A DNA stretch of 64,000 nt from Paracoccaceae bacterium (GTDB lineage Bacteria; Pseudomonadota; Alphaproteobacteria; Rhodobacterales; Rhodobacteraceae). The notes beneath the pieces were generated by a model. It saw only the letters and a program-made list of their open reading frames with translations, searched no databases and was not told the DNA's origin. Below, in pieces: positions 15,592 through 24,524 of this stretch (position 1 is the first letter of the stretch; each line of letters starts with the position of its first letter). The stretch is taken from NCBI GenBank assembly GCA_016744015.1, contig JADGFD010000005.1, positions 167,193 through 231,192 on the forward strand. The letters run 5' to 3'. Both the position numbers and the translations under genes were made by a program.

Positions 15592-16995
15592 ATGCAGCTA
15601 AAAAGCTTTATTCAAGCGAGTCTTTGCGGATTCGTATTAACAGCGCCGATGGCCAGCTCGGTCTTCGCGCAAAACGCGGGATTTTCAGTAGCGCGCGGTG
15701 CAGTTTCCAGTAGAATTTCCGTAGCCGTCAATAAGGCGATCGTTGTTGACATCGATCGCCCCTTCACAGAGCTAAACGTGGCTAATGCGGCCATCGCCGA
15801 CGTTGCGCAGTTATCAGATCGCTCAATTTATGTGTTGGGCGTAACGCCAGGGGCGACGACCCTGACGATTTTTGACCAAGACGGGCAACTGGTGGCGAAT
15901 GTGGATGTAAGGGTTTCCCCTGACATTGCAGAATTTAAGGAGCGCTTGTCGCAAATCCTTCCGGGGGAGCGTATTGACGTGCGCACCGCCAATGACGGGA
16001 TTGTGCTTTCAGGCCGAATTTCAGGGTCGCGCAAGGTTGCGCGGGCATTGGAACTCGCCGAGCTTTATGCACCCGGAAAAGTCACCAACCTTATGGTCGT
16101 TGGCGGTTCCCAGCAGGTTATGCTCCAAGTGCGGTTTGCAGAAATGCAGCGCTCGGTGGCTAAGAGCCTTGGATCGTCTGTTGGCGTATCGTCAACAGTA
16201 CCTGCTACCGGCGTCAATATTGGCACTGGTGGCTTGGGAGCCACCATCCCGACATCTGGCGCCCCTCTAGTAGCCGATTCAGGATCAGCCGGCTCCATTG
16301 GTATCGGTTTTGGTATTGGCGGCCTAGCCGTTAATGTTTTGATCGAAGCCTTGGAGCAAAAAGGTATGGCCCGCACATTGGCCGAGCCAAATATCGTAGC
16401 GATCTCAGGGCAAACCGCCCAATTTCTTGCTGGTGGCGAGTATCCGGTTCCAACACAAAACGAAGATGGCACGATTTCGATCCAATATCGCCCATTCGGT
16501 GTAGAGCTGAACTTCCTTCCATCCGTTATTGATGACGATCTTATCAATCTGGAGCTGGAAACCACGGTGAGCTCAATTGATCAGGACGCGTCCTTCGTGA
16601 CGGGTTCCGGCCTTGAACTCGCGGCCTTTAAGGTGCGCCGTGCAAGCACAACCGTTGAAATGCGGGATGGCCAAAGCTTTGCGATTGCGGGCTTGTTGCA
16701 GGATGATTTTGCCGATACCAGCGCTCAGGTGCCATGGATCGGCGATGTGCCTATCCTCGGGGCTTTGTTCCGCTCGGCTGACTATCAGCGCAAGCAAACA
16801 GAGCTGGTGATCATCGTGACGCCGCATTTGGTAACGCCAACCTCGTCTGACGCGCTTTCATTGCCAACAGACCGGATGCGCATTCCGACCGAGGCCGAGC
16901 TATTCCTGAGTGGCCGCACCGAAGGTGCTGCTGGGTCTAGCCCGTCTATAACGCAGCTGAGCTTTGATAGCTCTGCCGGATATGTGATGGAGTAA
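15592..16995 (+). CDS. cpaC: Tad pilus secretin CpaC/RcpA
   Basis: A 467-residue outer-membrane secretin. It has a signal peptide ending near residue 25 (VFAQN), an N-terminal pilus-assembly domain (about 38-105), a BON-like region (about 110-165), then the secretin channel domain, ending in the conserved block with VPWIGDVPILGALFR. It forms the gate through which the Flp pilus leaves. I take ATG 15592, not the upstream GTG at 15568, because it begins the signal peptide. Directly followed by an OmpA-type lipoprotein. Confidence 0.92.
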   Translation: MQLKSFIQASLCGFVLTAPMASSVFAQNAGFSVARGAVSSRISVAVNKAIVVDIDRPFTELNVANAAIADVAQLSDRSIYVLGVTPGATTLTIFDQDGQLVANVDVRVSPDIAEFKERLSQILPGERIDVRTANDGIVLSGRISGSRKVARALELAELYAPGKVTNLMVVGGSQQVMLQVRFAEMQRSVAKSLGSSVGVSSTVPATGVNIGTGGLGATIPTSGAPLVADSGSAGSIGIGFGIGGLAVNVLIEALEQKGMARTLAEPNIVAISGQTAQFLAGGEYPVPTQNEDGTISIQYRPFGVELNFLPSVIDDDLINLELETTVSSIDQDASFVTGSGLELAAFKVRRASTTVEMRDGQSFAIAGLLQDDFADTSAQVPWIGDVPILGALFRSADYQRKQTELVIIVTPHLVTPTSSDALSLPTDRMRIPTEAELFLSGRTEGAAGSSPSITQLSFDSSAGYVME

Positions 16996-16999
16996 GAAC

Positions 17000-17623
17000 A
17001 TGAAATTGCTTAATAAAATCATTAGCATCTCCGCAGTTTTGGCCCTTGGTGGTTGTTTGGAAACGGCAGGGACTCTGCCCAACGAAAACAGCTTTTCAAT
17101 GGCGAGCAACCAAAACTATTTGGTGCAAACAGGTCAAGGCGGTTCTTCTGCCTACCTGCAAGGCTTATCGCAACAGTTCCGCGATGAAGTGGTCACCATG
17201 ATCAACTTTGACTTCAATTCAACCGTTTTGGATGGTGAAGCACGGCGGATTTTGGATCAGCAGGCGGCTTGGATCATGGCCCACCCTACGGTTAAGTTCC
17301 GTGTGTATGGCCATACTGATAAAGTTGGCTCTAACGGCTATAACCAGCGGCTTGGCTTGCGACGTGCGCGTGCAGCGGTGAATTACCTTGTTTCCAAGGG
17401 CGCACCGCGTAACCGGCTTGAGGCCTATACCTCACTCGGCGAAACACAACCGGTTGTGAACACGGATGATCGCGAGCGTCTAAACCGGCGCACGGTTACC
17501 GATGTATTTGGCTTTGCGCCAAATGTGATCCCGTCTGACTTTGACGGCAAGCGGGCTGTCATCGTATATGGCAACTACGTATTGGGTGGTGGCACGGTTG
17601 CAGGTGAATCAGAACTCCAATAG
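17000..17623 (+). CDS. OmpA-family lipoprotein of the Tad locus
   Basis: A 207-residue lipoprotein with lipobox LGGC (Cys19) and a C-terminal OmpA peptidoglycan-binding domain marked by INFDFNS (about 68-74) and the YGHTDKVGSNGYNQRL block. It starts 4 bases after cpaC. It occupies the place of CpaD in other tad loci and may do the same job of stabilising the secretin while tethering it to peptidoglycan. The final ~40 residues after the OmpA core are unlike standard Pal-type proteins. Confidence 0.85.
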   Translation: MKLLNKIISISAVLALGGCLETAGTLPNENSFSMASNQNYLVQTGQGGSSAYLQGLSQQFRDEVVTMINFDFNSTVLDGEARRILDQQAAWIMAHPTVKFRVYGHTDKVGSNGYNQRLGLRRARAAVNYLVSKGAPRNRLEAYTSLGETQPVVNTDDRERLNRRTVTDVFGFAPNVIPSDFDGKRAVIVYGNYVLGGGTVAGESELQ

Positions 17624-17643
17624 CAATCCACTGCATTGATATA

Positions 17644-17676
17644 GCCCCCTTCCGGCTTCGCCGGGAGGGGTTTTTT
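17644..17676 (+). terminator. Rho-independent terminator after the OmpA lipoprotein gene
   Basis: Stem CCCCTTCCGGC / GCCGGGAGGGG (one G-T wobble) around a TTC loop, followed by six T's. It ends the cpaC-OmpA transcript. Confidence 0.85.
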
Positions 17677-17932
17677 GTGGCCTTATCGCAACTTGCAATC
17701 CAAAGCTTACCTAACTATAGTCGATTCTGCGCGATCGCTCTTCGGCGATAGATTGCGCATTGAATGACGATTGACCCGCGTAAAACAAAAAGCAATTTGT
17801 ATCTTTTTTTCGGTTATGTCATTCGTTAATCTATGCATTTACTAATACTTTATTTTTCAGAATTTTCGTAATATACTACATGTTTGACTTAACTGGTTAG
17901 AATTGCGTTTATACAATCATCGAGGTGCACAG
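17677..17932 (+). promoter_or_regulatory. AT-rich promoter region of the cpaE-to-cpaA operon
   Basis: About 255 bases, strikingly A/T-rich in the last 130, between a terminator and cpaE. A promoter for the eight-gene operon must lie here because transcription is terminated upstream. I could not pick a -35/-10 pair with acceptable spacing. Confidence 0.5.
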
Positions 17933-19153
17933 TTGGCGTTGTTAAAATTAATGGATCGGAAAATGGAAGCCTTTGCTGTGGCTTCTTCCCCTGAAAGTTT
18001 TGAGCAGCTAAACGGCGAGCTACATGGGCTTTTTGGCCAGAACTGGGGCAATATGACCGTCCCTGCGGCAGGTGAGATGCTCGGGCGCGGTTCTATGGCC
18101 GGCGATGAAACGCTCATTGTGTGCGTTGATGCGCAAGACGAACAAAATTTGGAGCCGGTTGACAGCTTTGTGCGCGCCGCCAAAAAGGCTGGGTTTACGG
18201 TCATTTTGGTGGCAAAAGATGTATCGCCTACCGCTTTGCATCGTCTTTTACAGCTTGGCGCAGATGATTTTGCGCCCTACCCGCTGCCCGACAGCGCCCT
18301 GTCCAATATTTTTGACCGCCTGCGTGATAAGAAAAATGCCGCGCCAACGGATTCCGAGCGCCGAAAATCCCGCAGCGGTGTTATTTTGCCGGTTTACGGT
18401 GCGGCTGGGGGCGTAGGAGCCTCCACCTTTGCGGTTAATCTGGCTTGGGAAATGGCAACAGCCACCCGCAAAGACGATATGCGCGTGGCGCTGATTGATC
18501 TTGATTTCCAGTTTGGCTCTGTGGCCACCTTGCTGGATATTCCGCGCCGTGAAGCCGTGTTTGACCTGTTAACCGAGCCCGAAACGCTGGCCGGAGATAC
18601 ATTGGCGCAAGCCATGACCTCCTATAAGTCGGTGCTTGCGGTGCTCACGTCGCCGCCCGAAGTGATGCCGCTGGACATTGTGGATCCTGAATATATCGAG
18701 CGTATGATGCGCATTTTGCAATCGCGCTACGATTTCATTGTGGTGGACCTCCCGAAGGCGCTCACCGATTGGTCAGCATCTGTGCTTACCAGTTCTGAAA
18801 CCTATTTTTCTTTGTTAGAGTTGGATATGCGCTCGGCGCAGAACCTTATGCGCTATTTGCGCGTGCTGCGCGGCGAGGACCTGCCCGGCGAAAAGATTCA
18901 ATATATCCTTAATCGCGCACCGGGCTTTGCAGACCTAAACGGCAAAACCCGCGTTGGCCGCTTTTCAGAGAGCCTCGGGATTGAGGTGAATATTTTGCTT
19001 CCCGATGGTGGCAAAGCCGTCACCCAAGCGGGCGACCAGGGCGAGCCACTGGCAAATGCTGCGGCCAAAAACCCGCTGCGTAAAGAAATCAAGAAAATCG
19101 CAGGCACTTTGATAGAGCTTACCAAAGAGGCCCGCGCGGCTGTTGTAGACTAA
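17933..19153 (+). CDS. cpaE: Tad pilus localisation ATPase CpaE/TadZ
   Basis: A receiver-like N-terminal domain (about 55-135) is followed by a ParA/MinD-type ATPase domain. The Walker A is the deviant YGAAGGVGAST (155-165), lacking the usual Lys, as is common in TadZ proteins; a WALKER-B-like VALIDLDFQFG follows. CpaE positions the pilus machine at the pole. The start is uncertain: TTG at 17933 has GAGGTG at good spacing; the frame opens at 17903 and an ATG lies at 17951. It opens an operon with cpaF, tadB and tadC. Confidence 0.88.
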   Translation: MALLKLMDRKMEAFAVASSPESFEQLNGELHGLFGQNWGNMTVPAAGEMLGRGSMAGDETLIVCVDAQDEQNLEPVDSFVRAAKKAGFTVILVAKDVSPTALHRLLQLGADDFAPYPLPDSALSNIFDRLRDKKNAAPTDSERRKSRSGVILPVYGAAGGVGASTFAVNLAWEMATATRKDDMRVALIDLDFQFGSVATLLDIPRREAVFDLLTEPETLAGDTLAQAMTSYKSVLAVLTSPPEVMPLDIVDPEYIERMMRILQSRYDFIVVDLPKALTDWSASVLTSSETYFSLLELDMRSAQNLMRYLRVLRGEDLPGEKIQYILNRAPGFADLNGKTRVGRFSESLGIEVNILLPDGGKAVTQAGDQGEPLANAAAKNPLRKEIKKIAGTLIELTKEARAAVVD

Positions 19154-19165
19154 ACGGAGAAACCC

Positions 19166-20623
19166 ATGTTCGGACGCTTCAAGCAAAACCAACAGCCAAC
19201 ACCAGAGGCGCCACCGATTGTTGGCGAGCTTTCGCTTGAGCCTGAGGTCATCCATAAGGCCCGCCCAAAAGACACCAATACCATGACGGTTGATGAGCAA
19301 GAAGCGCATCAGCGTGAGCAAAAGCGGCTTGATAAGCTTTTGGATGTGCGCATGGAAGTGCATAAACGATTGCTGGAAACGCTAAACCTTTCGGCCATTG
19401 ACCAAGCCGCCGAATCCGATTTGCGCCGTGAAATCGGGGTGATTGCCCGTGAAAGCATCCACGAGCTCGGCGTCGTGCTGAACGGCCAAGACCAAAAAGA
19501 GCTATTACAAGACCTGATGGATGAGGTCACTGGCCTTGGCCCCATTCAGCCGCTTTTGCGGGATGAAACCGTAAACGATATTTTGATAAACGGCCCTTTT
19601 CAAGTGTTTGTGGAACGCTCGGGCAAACTTGAGCACACAAATGTGCGCTTTAAGGATGACCGCCACCTGCTCCGCGTGATTGATAAAATCGTATCCGCTG
19701 TGGGCCGGCGGGTTGATGAAAGCCACCCCTATGTGGATGCGCGGCTATCAGACGGTTCTCGTTTTAACGCCATGGTCCCGCCCTGTGCGGTTGATGGTGC
19801 GCTGGTTTCCATTCGTAAATTCTCCAAAGAAAAGCTGTCTATTGAAGAGCTTATCAATTTTGGTGCGTTTAATGAGCCAATGGCCACCTATCTGCAAGCC
19901 GCTGTTGCCACGCGGCTTAATGTTATTGTGTCAGGCGGAACCGGCTCTGGTAAAACCACTACGCTTAACGCGCTTTCCGGCTTCATCGGGGCCAAAGAGC
20001 GGATTGTGACGATTGAGGACACCGCCGAGCTTCAGCTTCAACAGGCACATATTGGCCGGATGGAAAGCCGCCCCGCCAACGTGGAAGGCAAAGGCGAAGT
20101 TTCCCAGCGAGACCTTTTGCGCAACGCCCTGCGGATGCGCCCCGACCGTATTATCGTGGGGGAGACCCGTGGTGATGAGGTGATCGACATGCTGCAAGCC
20201 ATGAACACCGGCCACGATGGTTCGATGACCACGATTCACGCCAACTCGGCCCGCGATAGCCTTTCTCGTTTGGAAAATATGATTGCGATGTCGGGCGTTG
20301 ATATGCCGATCAAAGCCAGCCGCGGGCAAATTTCTTCGGCGGTTAACTTAATCGTGCAGGTTTCGCGCCTTACTGATGGCTCCCGCCGCATGGTTTCGAT
20401 CACCGAAATCACCGGGATGGAAGGCGAAATTATTTCTATGCAGGAAATCTTCAAATTCCAGCGTGACTATGTGGATGAAGACGGCAAAATCCACGGGCAT
20501 TTCACCGGCACTGGCCTGCGCTCCTCCTTTATGGAGCGCTTTAAGCAATGGGGATACAACCTCCCCGCCTCGCTGTTTTCCGATACACCGGTTTATTCTG
20601 ATAAAGTCGAGGGCGATCTATGA
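19166..20623 (+). CDS. cpaF: Tad pilus assembly ATPase CpaF/TadA
   Basis: A 485-residue secretion ATPase of the VirB11/GspE family powering pilus extension and possibly retraction. It has the variable N-terminal region (1-90), an all-helical NTD, and the RecA-like core with Walker [10 protein letters not shown] (257-265), the Walker B/Glu region around [14 protein letters not shown] and the His-box TTIHANS. Length and motif order are standard. Its stop overlaps tadB by 4 bases (ATGA). Confidence 0.95.
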   Translation: MFGRFKQNQQPTPEAPPIVGELSLEPEVIHKARPKDTNTMTVDEQEAHQREQKRLDKLLDVRMEVHKRLLETLNLSAIDQAAESDLRREIGVIARESIHELGVVLNGQDQKELLQDLMDEVTGLGPIQPLLRDETVNDILINGPFQVFVERSGKLEHTNVRFKDDRHLLRVIDKIVSAVGRRVDESHPYVDARLSDGSRFNAMVPPCAVDGALVSIRKFSKEKLSIEELINFGAFNEPMATYLQAAVATRLNVIVSGGTGSGKTTTLNALSGFIGAKERIVTIEDTAELQLQQAHIGRMESRPANVEGKGEVSQRDLLRNALRMRPDRIIVGETRGDEVIDMLQAMNTGHDGSMTTIHANSARDSLSRLENMIAMSGVDMPIKASRGQISSAVNLIVQVSRLTDGSRRMVSITEITGMEGEIISMQEIFKFQRDYVDEDGKIHGHFTGTGLRSSFMERFKQWGYNLPASLFSDTPVYSDKVEGDL

Positions 20624-21582
20624 GTATAGAACCACTCATTTACGCGGTTATCTTTGCCGCTGTTCTTTTTCTTATCGAGGGCATCTACCTCGCAGTTTTT
20701 GGCAAATCGGTGCGGTTGGAAAGCCGGGTAAACCGGCGCTTGCAACTGCTCGAAAAAGGCGAGAGCCGCGAATCCGTTATGGAAACCTTGCGCAAAGAGC
20801 GCGAGCAGCATACCAAAACCCTGCGCCTGCCTGTTATCGGGATCCTGTCCAAAAAGGCGGCCATTGCAAATATCGCCTTCACCCCCAACGCCTTGCTAGC
20901 AGTGGTATTACTACTGATTACAATCGCTTTTGTGGCGCTCACCTTCGCTACGTCTGCCAACCTGACCATGCGCATTATTGTGTCCATTGTTATGGGATAT
21001 GGTGCGGTTTATGTTTGGCTGAGTTCCAAAGCCAAAAAACGGATGGACCTGTTCGAAGAGCAGCTCCCCGACGCGGTTGAGCTGATGGTGCGCAGCCTGC
21101 GCGTGGGCCACCCCTTTGCCAGCTCGGTTAACATTGTGGCGCAAGAAATGCCGGATCCGTTGGGCACCGAATTTGGCATTCTGGTTGATGAGGCCAATTT
21201 TGGCGCTGATATTTCGGATTCCCTGCGCAAAATGACTGAGCGGGTAGATGTGCAAGATCTCCGGTTTTTGGCCGTCGCCGTGGCCATTCAGTCCCAATCC
21301 GGTGGTAACCTCGCCGAAGTGCTAGATGGCCTTGGCAAAGTTATCCGCTCCCGCTTTAAGCTGTTTCGCCGCGTAAATGCCATTACCGCCGAGGCCAAAT
21401 GGTCCGGCTGGTTCCTGTCGTTTTTCCCGATTATTGCGCTGGTAGCAATCAATGTATTGCAGCCAGATTATTATGACGGCGTAGAGAACACACCCGTGTT
21501 TTTACCGCTCGCGATCGTGGTTGTTATCTTTTTGATTGTGAACATTATTTTCATGCACATGATGGTTAATTTTAAGGTCTAA
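20620..21582 (+). CDS. tadB: Tad inner-membrane platform protein TadB
   Basis: A 320-residue GspF-type membrane protein with two N-terminal TM pairs, a cytoplasmic domain carrying LPDAVELMVRSLRVG (about 143-157), and two C-terminal TM helices. Together with TadC it forms the platform engaged by CpaF. The start ATG overlaps the cpaF stop. Confidence 0.92.
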   Translation: MSIEPLIYAVIFAAVLFLIEGIYLAVFGKSVRLESRVNRRLQLLEKGESRESVMETLRKEREQHTKTLRLPVIGILSKKAAIANIAFTPNALLAVVLLLITIAFVALTFATSANLTMRIIVSIVMGYGAVYVWLSSKAKKRMDLFEEQLPDAVELMVRSLRVGHPFASSVNIVAQEMPDPLGTEFGILVDEANFGADISDSLRKMTERVDVQDLRFLAVAVAIQSQSGGNLAEVLDGLGKVIRSRFKLFRRVNAITAEAKWSGWFLSFFPIIALVAINVLQPDYYDGVENTPVFLPLAIVVVIFLIVNIIFMHMMVNFKV

Positions 21583-21603
21583 ACGGCCCGGAAAGGATCC
21601 CCC

Positions 21604-22593
21604 GTGATCAGCACAACTCTTGAATTTATCACTGCCGTGCTCGGGCCGCTTGGTCCTATTATCGTTGCAGCTGGCCTTGGGCTATTTTTGATATTGCTTT
21701 CACTGCCGGTAATCTTGAAAAAGGGCGAAGATCCTTTTGCAAAGCTCGGTAGCGGCGGCACACCTTCTGCGGGGTTCAAAAAGAAACCGGGTGACGCAAA
21801 AGGCCGATTAAATCTGCGCCATGAAGGCGGCAAGCTCAACCTCGCCAAATTTGAAGCCTATTTGACCCCGCAAAACGAAGAGGAGCTAACGGCAGCAAAG
21901 CTAAAGCTTCTGCAAGCTGGCTATCGCTCGCGTGGTGCGGTCGGAAACTATAACTTCCTGCGCATGGTGTTGGGAATTAGCTTCCTTGGCGTGGGCCTTT
22001 TATACGCCCTTATCATGAGCGGTGAGCTTTCGGCGCTACAGGTCTCACTTTACGTCATCCTTCCCGGTGCTATCGGTTATTACCTCCCTACTTATTGGGT
22101 TGAACGCAGGCGCCAAACACGCCAAGTAGAACTAGAGGACGGCTTCCCCGATGCGCTTGACCTTATGCTGGTTTGCGTTGAGGCAGGCCAGTCACTTGAC
22201 CAGTCCATCGTGCGGGTGGCTACCGAAATCAAACACTCCAACAAGTCGTTATCTGAGGAATTTCAAGTAGTTGCCAACGAGCTGCGCGCAGGTAAAGAGC
22301 GGGTTTCCGTGCTGCGGGATATGGGCGAGCGCTGCGGCGTGACCGATATCAGCTCATTTGTGACCGTGCTGGTGCAATCCGCCAGTTTTGGTACCTCCAT
22401 CTCCGACGCGCTGCGAGTCTATGCCTTTGAGATGCGTGATAAACGCATCATGCGCGCCGAAGAAAAAGCCAATAAGCTTCCCACAAAAATGACCCTTGGC
22501 ACCATGCTCTTCACGGTGCCGCCCTTGCTTATCATTCTGGTTGGTCCATCTGTTTATGACATTTATGTCAATCTGGGTGGCGGAGGCCAATAG
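21604..22593 (+). CDS. tadC: Tad inner-membrane platform protein TadC
   Basis: A 329-residue GspF-like paralogue of TadB; the matching segment is FPDALDLMLVCVEAGQSLD near residue 180. Starts with GTG at 21604, preceded by GGAAAGG. One base of its stop is shared with the next start (TAGTG), so translation continues straight into the TPR lipoprotein. Confidence 0.92.
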   Translation: MISTTLEFITAVLGPLGPIIVAAGLGLFLILLSLPVILKKGEDPFAKLGSGGTPSAGFKKKPGDAKGRLNLRHEGGKLNLAKFEAYLTPQNEEELTAAKLKLLQAGYRSRGAVGNYNFLRMVLGISFLGVGLLYALIMSGELSALQVSLYVILPGAIGYYLPTYWVERRRQTRQVELEDGFPDALDLMLVCVEAGQSLDQSIVRVATEIKHSNKSLSEEFQVVANELRAGKERVSVLRDMGERCGVTDISSFVTVLVQSASFGTSISDALRVYAFEMRDKRIMRAEEKANKLPTKMTLGTMLFTVPPLLIILVGPSVYDIYVNLGGGGQ

Positions 22594-23150
22594 TGCGTTT
22601 TTTGCTTTTCGGGCTGGTTATAGCCCTCGCAGCCTGTGAAACAACCCAAGGCCCGCTGGCCAATAACCGCGAAGGCATAGCCCCACCCCGCGGCACGCAA
22701 ACGGTCACCGAAGCGGTGGACGGGCTCATCGTTGGCCATCGGCTTATGGCCTCAGGTGAGTTCCAGCTAGCGCTTGATGCCTATTCCCGCGCCGCCGCAG
22801 ACCACGGGCTAAATGCCGATGTGCTCAGTGCCATTGGCTCAGCCAATATGAACCTTGGCCGCCTGAACCAAGCCGAAAAATTCCTGCGCCGCGCTGTGCT
22901 GAAAGACCCTGATTTTGTGCCAGCATGGAATAATCTTGGCGTGACCCAGATAAACTCGGGCCAATATATTGACGCCCGCTCCAGCTTTCAGCGGGCATTT
23001 GCGCTAGATAACGGCGATTCTGAGGAAATCCGGCAAAATCTGATCTTGGCAAACCGGCTGGTTGCGGAAAATTCGGCGGAAATCCCCGAACAATTCAATT
23101 TCTTGCTGGTCCGGCGGGGCAATGGGCGCTATCTGTTACTTGGGCAGTAA
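22593..23150 (+). CDS. TPR lipoprotein, TadD-like
   Basis: A 185-residue lipoprotein (GTG start; lipobox LAAC, Cys15) with about three tetratricopeptide repeats across 50-150, for example NADVLSAIGSANMNLGRLNQ and the repeat after it. TadD is a TPR pilotin-like lipoprotein needed for pilus assembly. Order and spacing support the same role here, though the next gene also encodes a TPR lipoprotein. Confidence 0.82.
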   Translation: MRFLLFGLVIALAACETTQGPLANNREGIAPPRGTQTVTEAVDGLIVGHRLMASGEFQLALDAYSRAAADHGLNADVLSAIGSANMNLGRLNQAEKFLRRAVLKDPDFVPAWNNLGVTQINSGQYIDARSSFQRAFALDNGDSEEIRQNLILANRLVAENSAEIPEQFNFLLVRRGNGRYLLLGQ

Positions 23151-23165
23151 AATAACGGGGATAAG

Positions 23166-24032
23166 ATGCAAAGCACAAAATTCACCCTTCAGGCAAGCCT
23201 CCTCCTTTCAGCCAGTATTCTGGCTGGATGTGGCGGAGAAATCACCGACGCAGATCGCGCGCTTCCGGGCGGCGATCTTAACGTGCTGGATGCCACAGGT
23301 ATTAGTGAGATCATGCTTGATTTTGCTGACCCCGAAGAGGCTGTTGCCTATTTCCGAAATTCCGTTGCCCAAGACCCAAGCCGGATAGATTTCAAGCGCG
23401 GACTAGCGATTTCGCTCGGGCGGGCTGGCCAACATGCCGAAGCGGCTTTGATCTACGAAACCATTGAAGAAGCTGGCGAGTTAACCACGGCTGACCGTGT
23501 GGCAATGGCCGATGCTTACATTCGCAATGGTGGTTGGGAGCAAGGCGAAGCTGCGCTCGATGCCATCCCTCCGACCCATGAGACCTATGACCGCTACCGC
23601 CTCGAAGCCATTGTGGCGGACCATAACGAAGAGTGGTCTAAAGCGGATAGCTTTTATGATATCGCACGCGGCCTCACAACGGCCCCGGCCAATACGCTCA
23701 ACAACTGGGGTTTTTCAAAGCGCATTCGTGGAGATTTTGAAGACGCCGAAAATCTTTTCCGCCAAGCCCTGCGAGCCGACCCTTCACTTTTCCGCGCCAA
23801 GGTTAACCTTGTGCAAACCCGTGCCATGCGTGGCGAATACCAGCTACCCGTTATTCCGATGAGCGACGAAGAGCGCGCCCTGCTTTATTACGAAGCTGCC
23901 AAGGTTGCCGTAAATCGTGGCGACCGTGATATTGCCCGAGGCCTGCTGCAAGAAGCGATTGATTTCCATCCTCGCCATTTTGCCGCCGCAACAGACGCCT
24001 TACAGGCCCTAAGCTCCTCCGTAGGCCTATAA
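23166..24032 (+). CDS. second TPR lipoprotein of the Tad locus
   Basis: A 288-residue lipoprotein with signal peptide and lipobox LAGC (Cys22). TPR units can be seen from about residue 55 to 260, including the LFRQALRADPSLFRAKVNL stretch. Two TPR lipoproteins in tandem are common in alphaproteobacterial tad clusters; they may form different contacts with the secretin and CpaB. Begins 15 bases after the previous stop. Confidence 0.8.
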   Translation: MQSTKFTLQASLLLSASILAGCGGEITDADRALPGGDLNVLDATGISEIMLDFADPEEAVAYFRNSVAQDPSRIDFKRGLAISLGRAGQHAEAALIYETIEEAGELTTADRVAMADAYIRNGGWEQGEAALDAIPPTHETYDRYRLEAIVADHNEEWSKADSFYDIARGLTTAPANTLNNWGFSKRIRGDFEDAENLFRQALRADPSLFRAKVNLVQTRAMRGEYQLPVIPMSDEERALLYYEAAKVAVNRGDRDIARGLLQEAIDFHPRHFAAATDALQALSSSVGL

Positions 24033-24035
24033 TTC

Positions 24036-24524
24036 ATGGCAATATGGGCGATTGTTTTTTTGGTCGTAACCTTCCCATTTTGCATTTACGCAACCTGGAC
24101 AGACCTTAAGTTCCTGAAAATTCCAAATATCGTGCCCCTCTCGTTGGTGCTCGTTTTCATCGTTGTTGCGCCTTTTGTGCTTACATTTGAAGAATATTGG
24201 CGAAGCCTGCTTTACGGCCTCATTGCCTTGCTCATCAGCCTCGTGCTTTTTGCCGCGCGGCTTGTGCCTGGCGGAGATCTCAAATTCACCACCGCCATTA
24301 TCCCGTTTGTGAATACCGGTGAGCTTATCAGCTTTGCGATGTTTGTGTCCCTTTGCGCCATACTGGCCGTGTTTACCCACCTCGTTTTTGGCTGGATAGG
24401 CCTCGCGCCCAAGCACTGGGCCTCATGGGGAAAGGGTGGTTGGAAACGACGGTTTCCCGTAGGGTTTGCCCTTTCAGGCGCGCTGATTGTCTACTTATCG
24501 GCGCATATCATTCAGGGGGCTTAG
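24036..24524 (+). CDS. cpaA: prepilin peptidase CpaA/TadV
   Basis: A 162-residue A24-type aspartic membrane peptidase with six hydrophobic segments. The catalytic Asp residues are D23 (in TDLKFLKIPN) and D81 (in GGDLKF). It lacks the N-terminal methylase domain, as TadV proteins do. It would cleave both Flp-type pilins after the Gly of EDG. It starts 3 bases after the TPR gene and ends the operon, its last 17 bases overlapping the convergent gene's end. Confidence 0.9.
   Translation: MAIWAIVFLVVTFPFCIYATWTDLKFLKIPNIVPLSLVLVFIVVAPFVLTFEEYWRSLLYGLIALLISLVLFAARLVPGGDLKFTTAIIPFVNTGELISFAMFVSLCAILAVFTHLVFGWIGLAPKHWASWGKGGWKRRFPVGFALSGALIVYLSAHIIQGA

Noticed and set aside
17884..17916. TTGACT plus TATACA as a promoter for cpaE
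   Set aside because: The spacer is about 20 bases, too long for a standard sigma-70 site.
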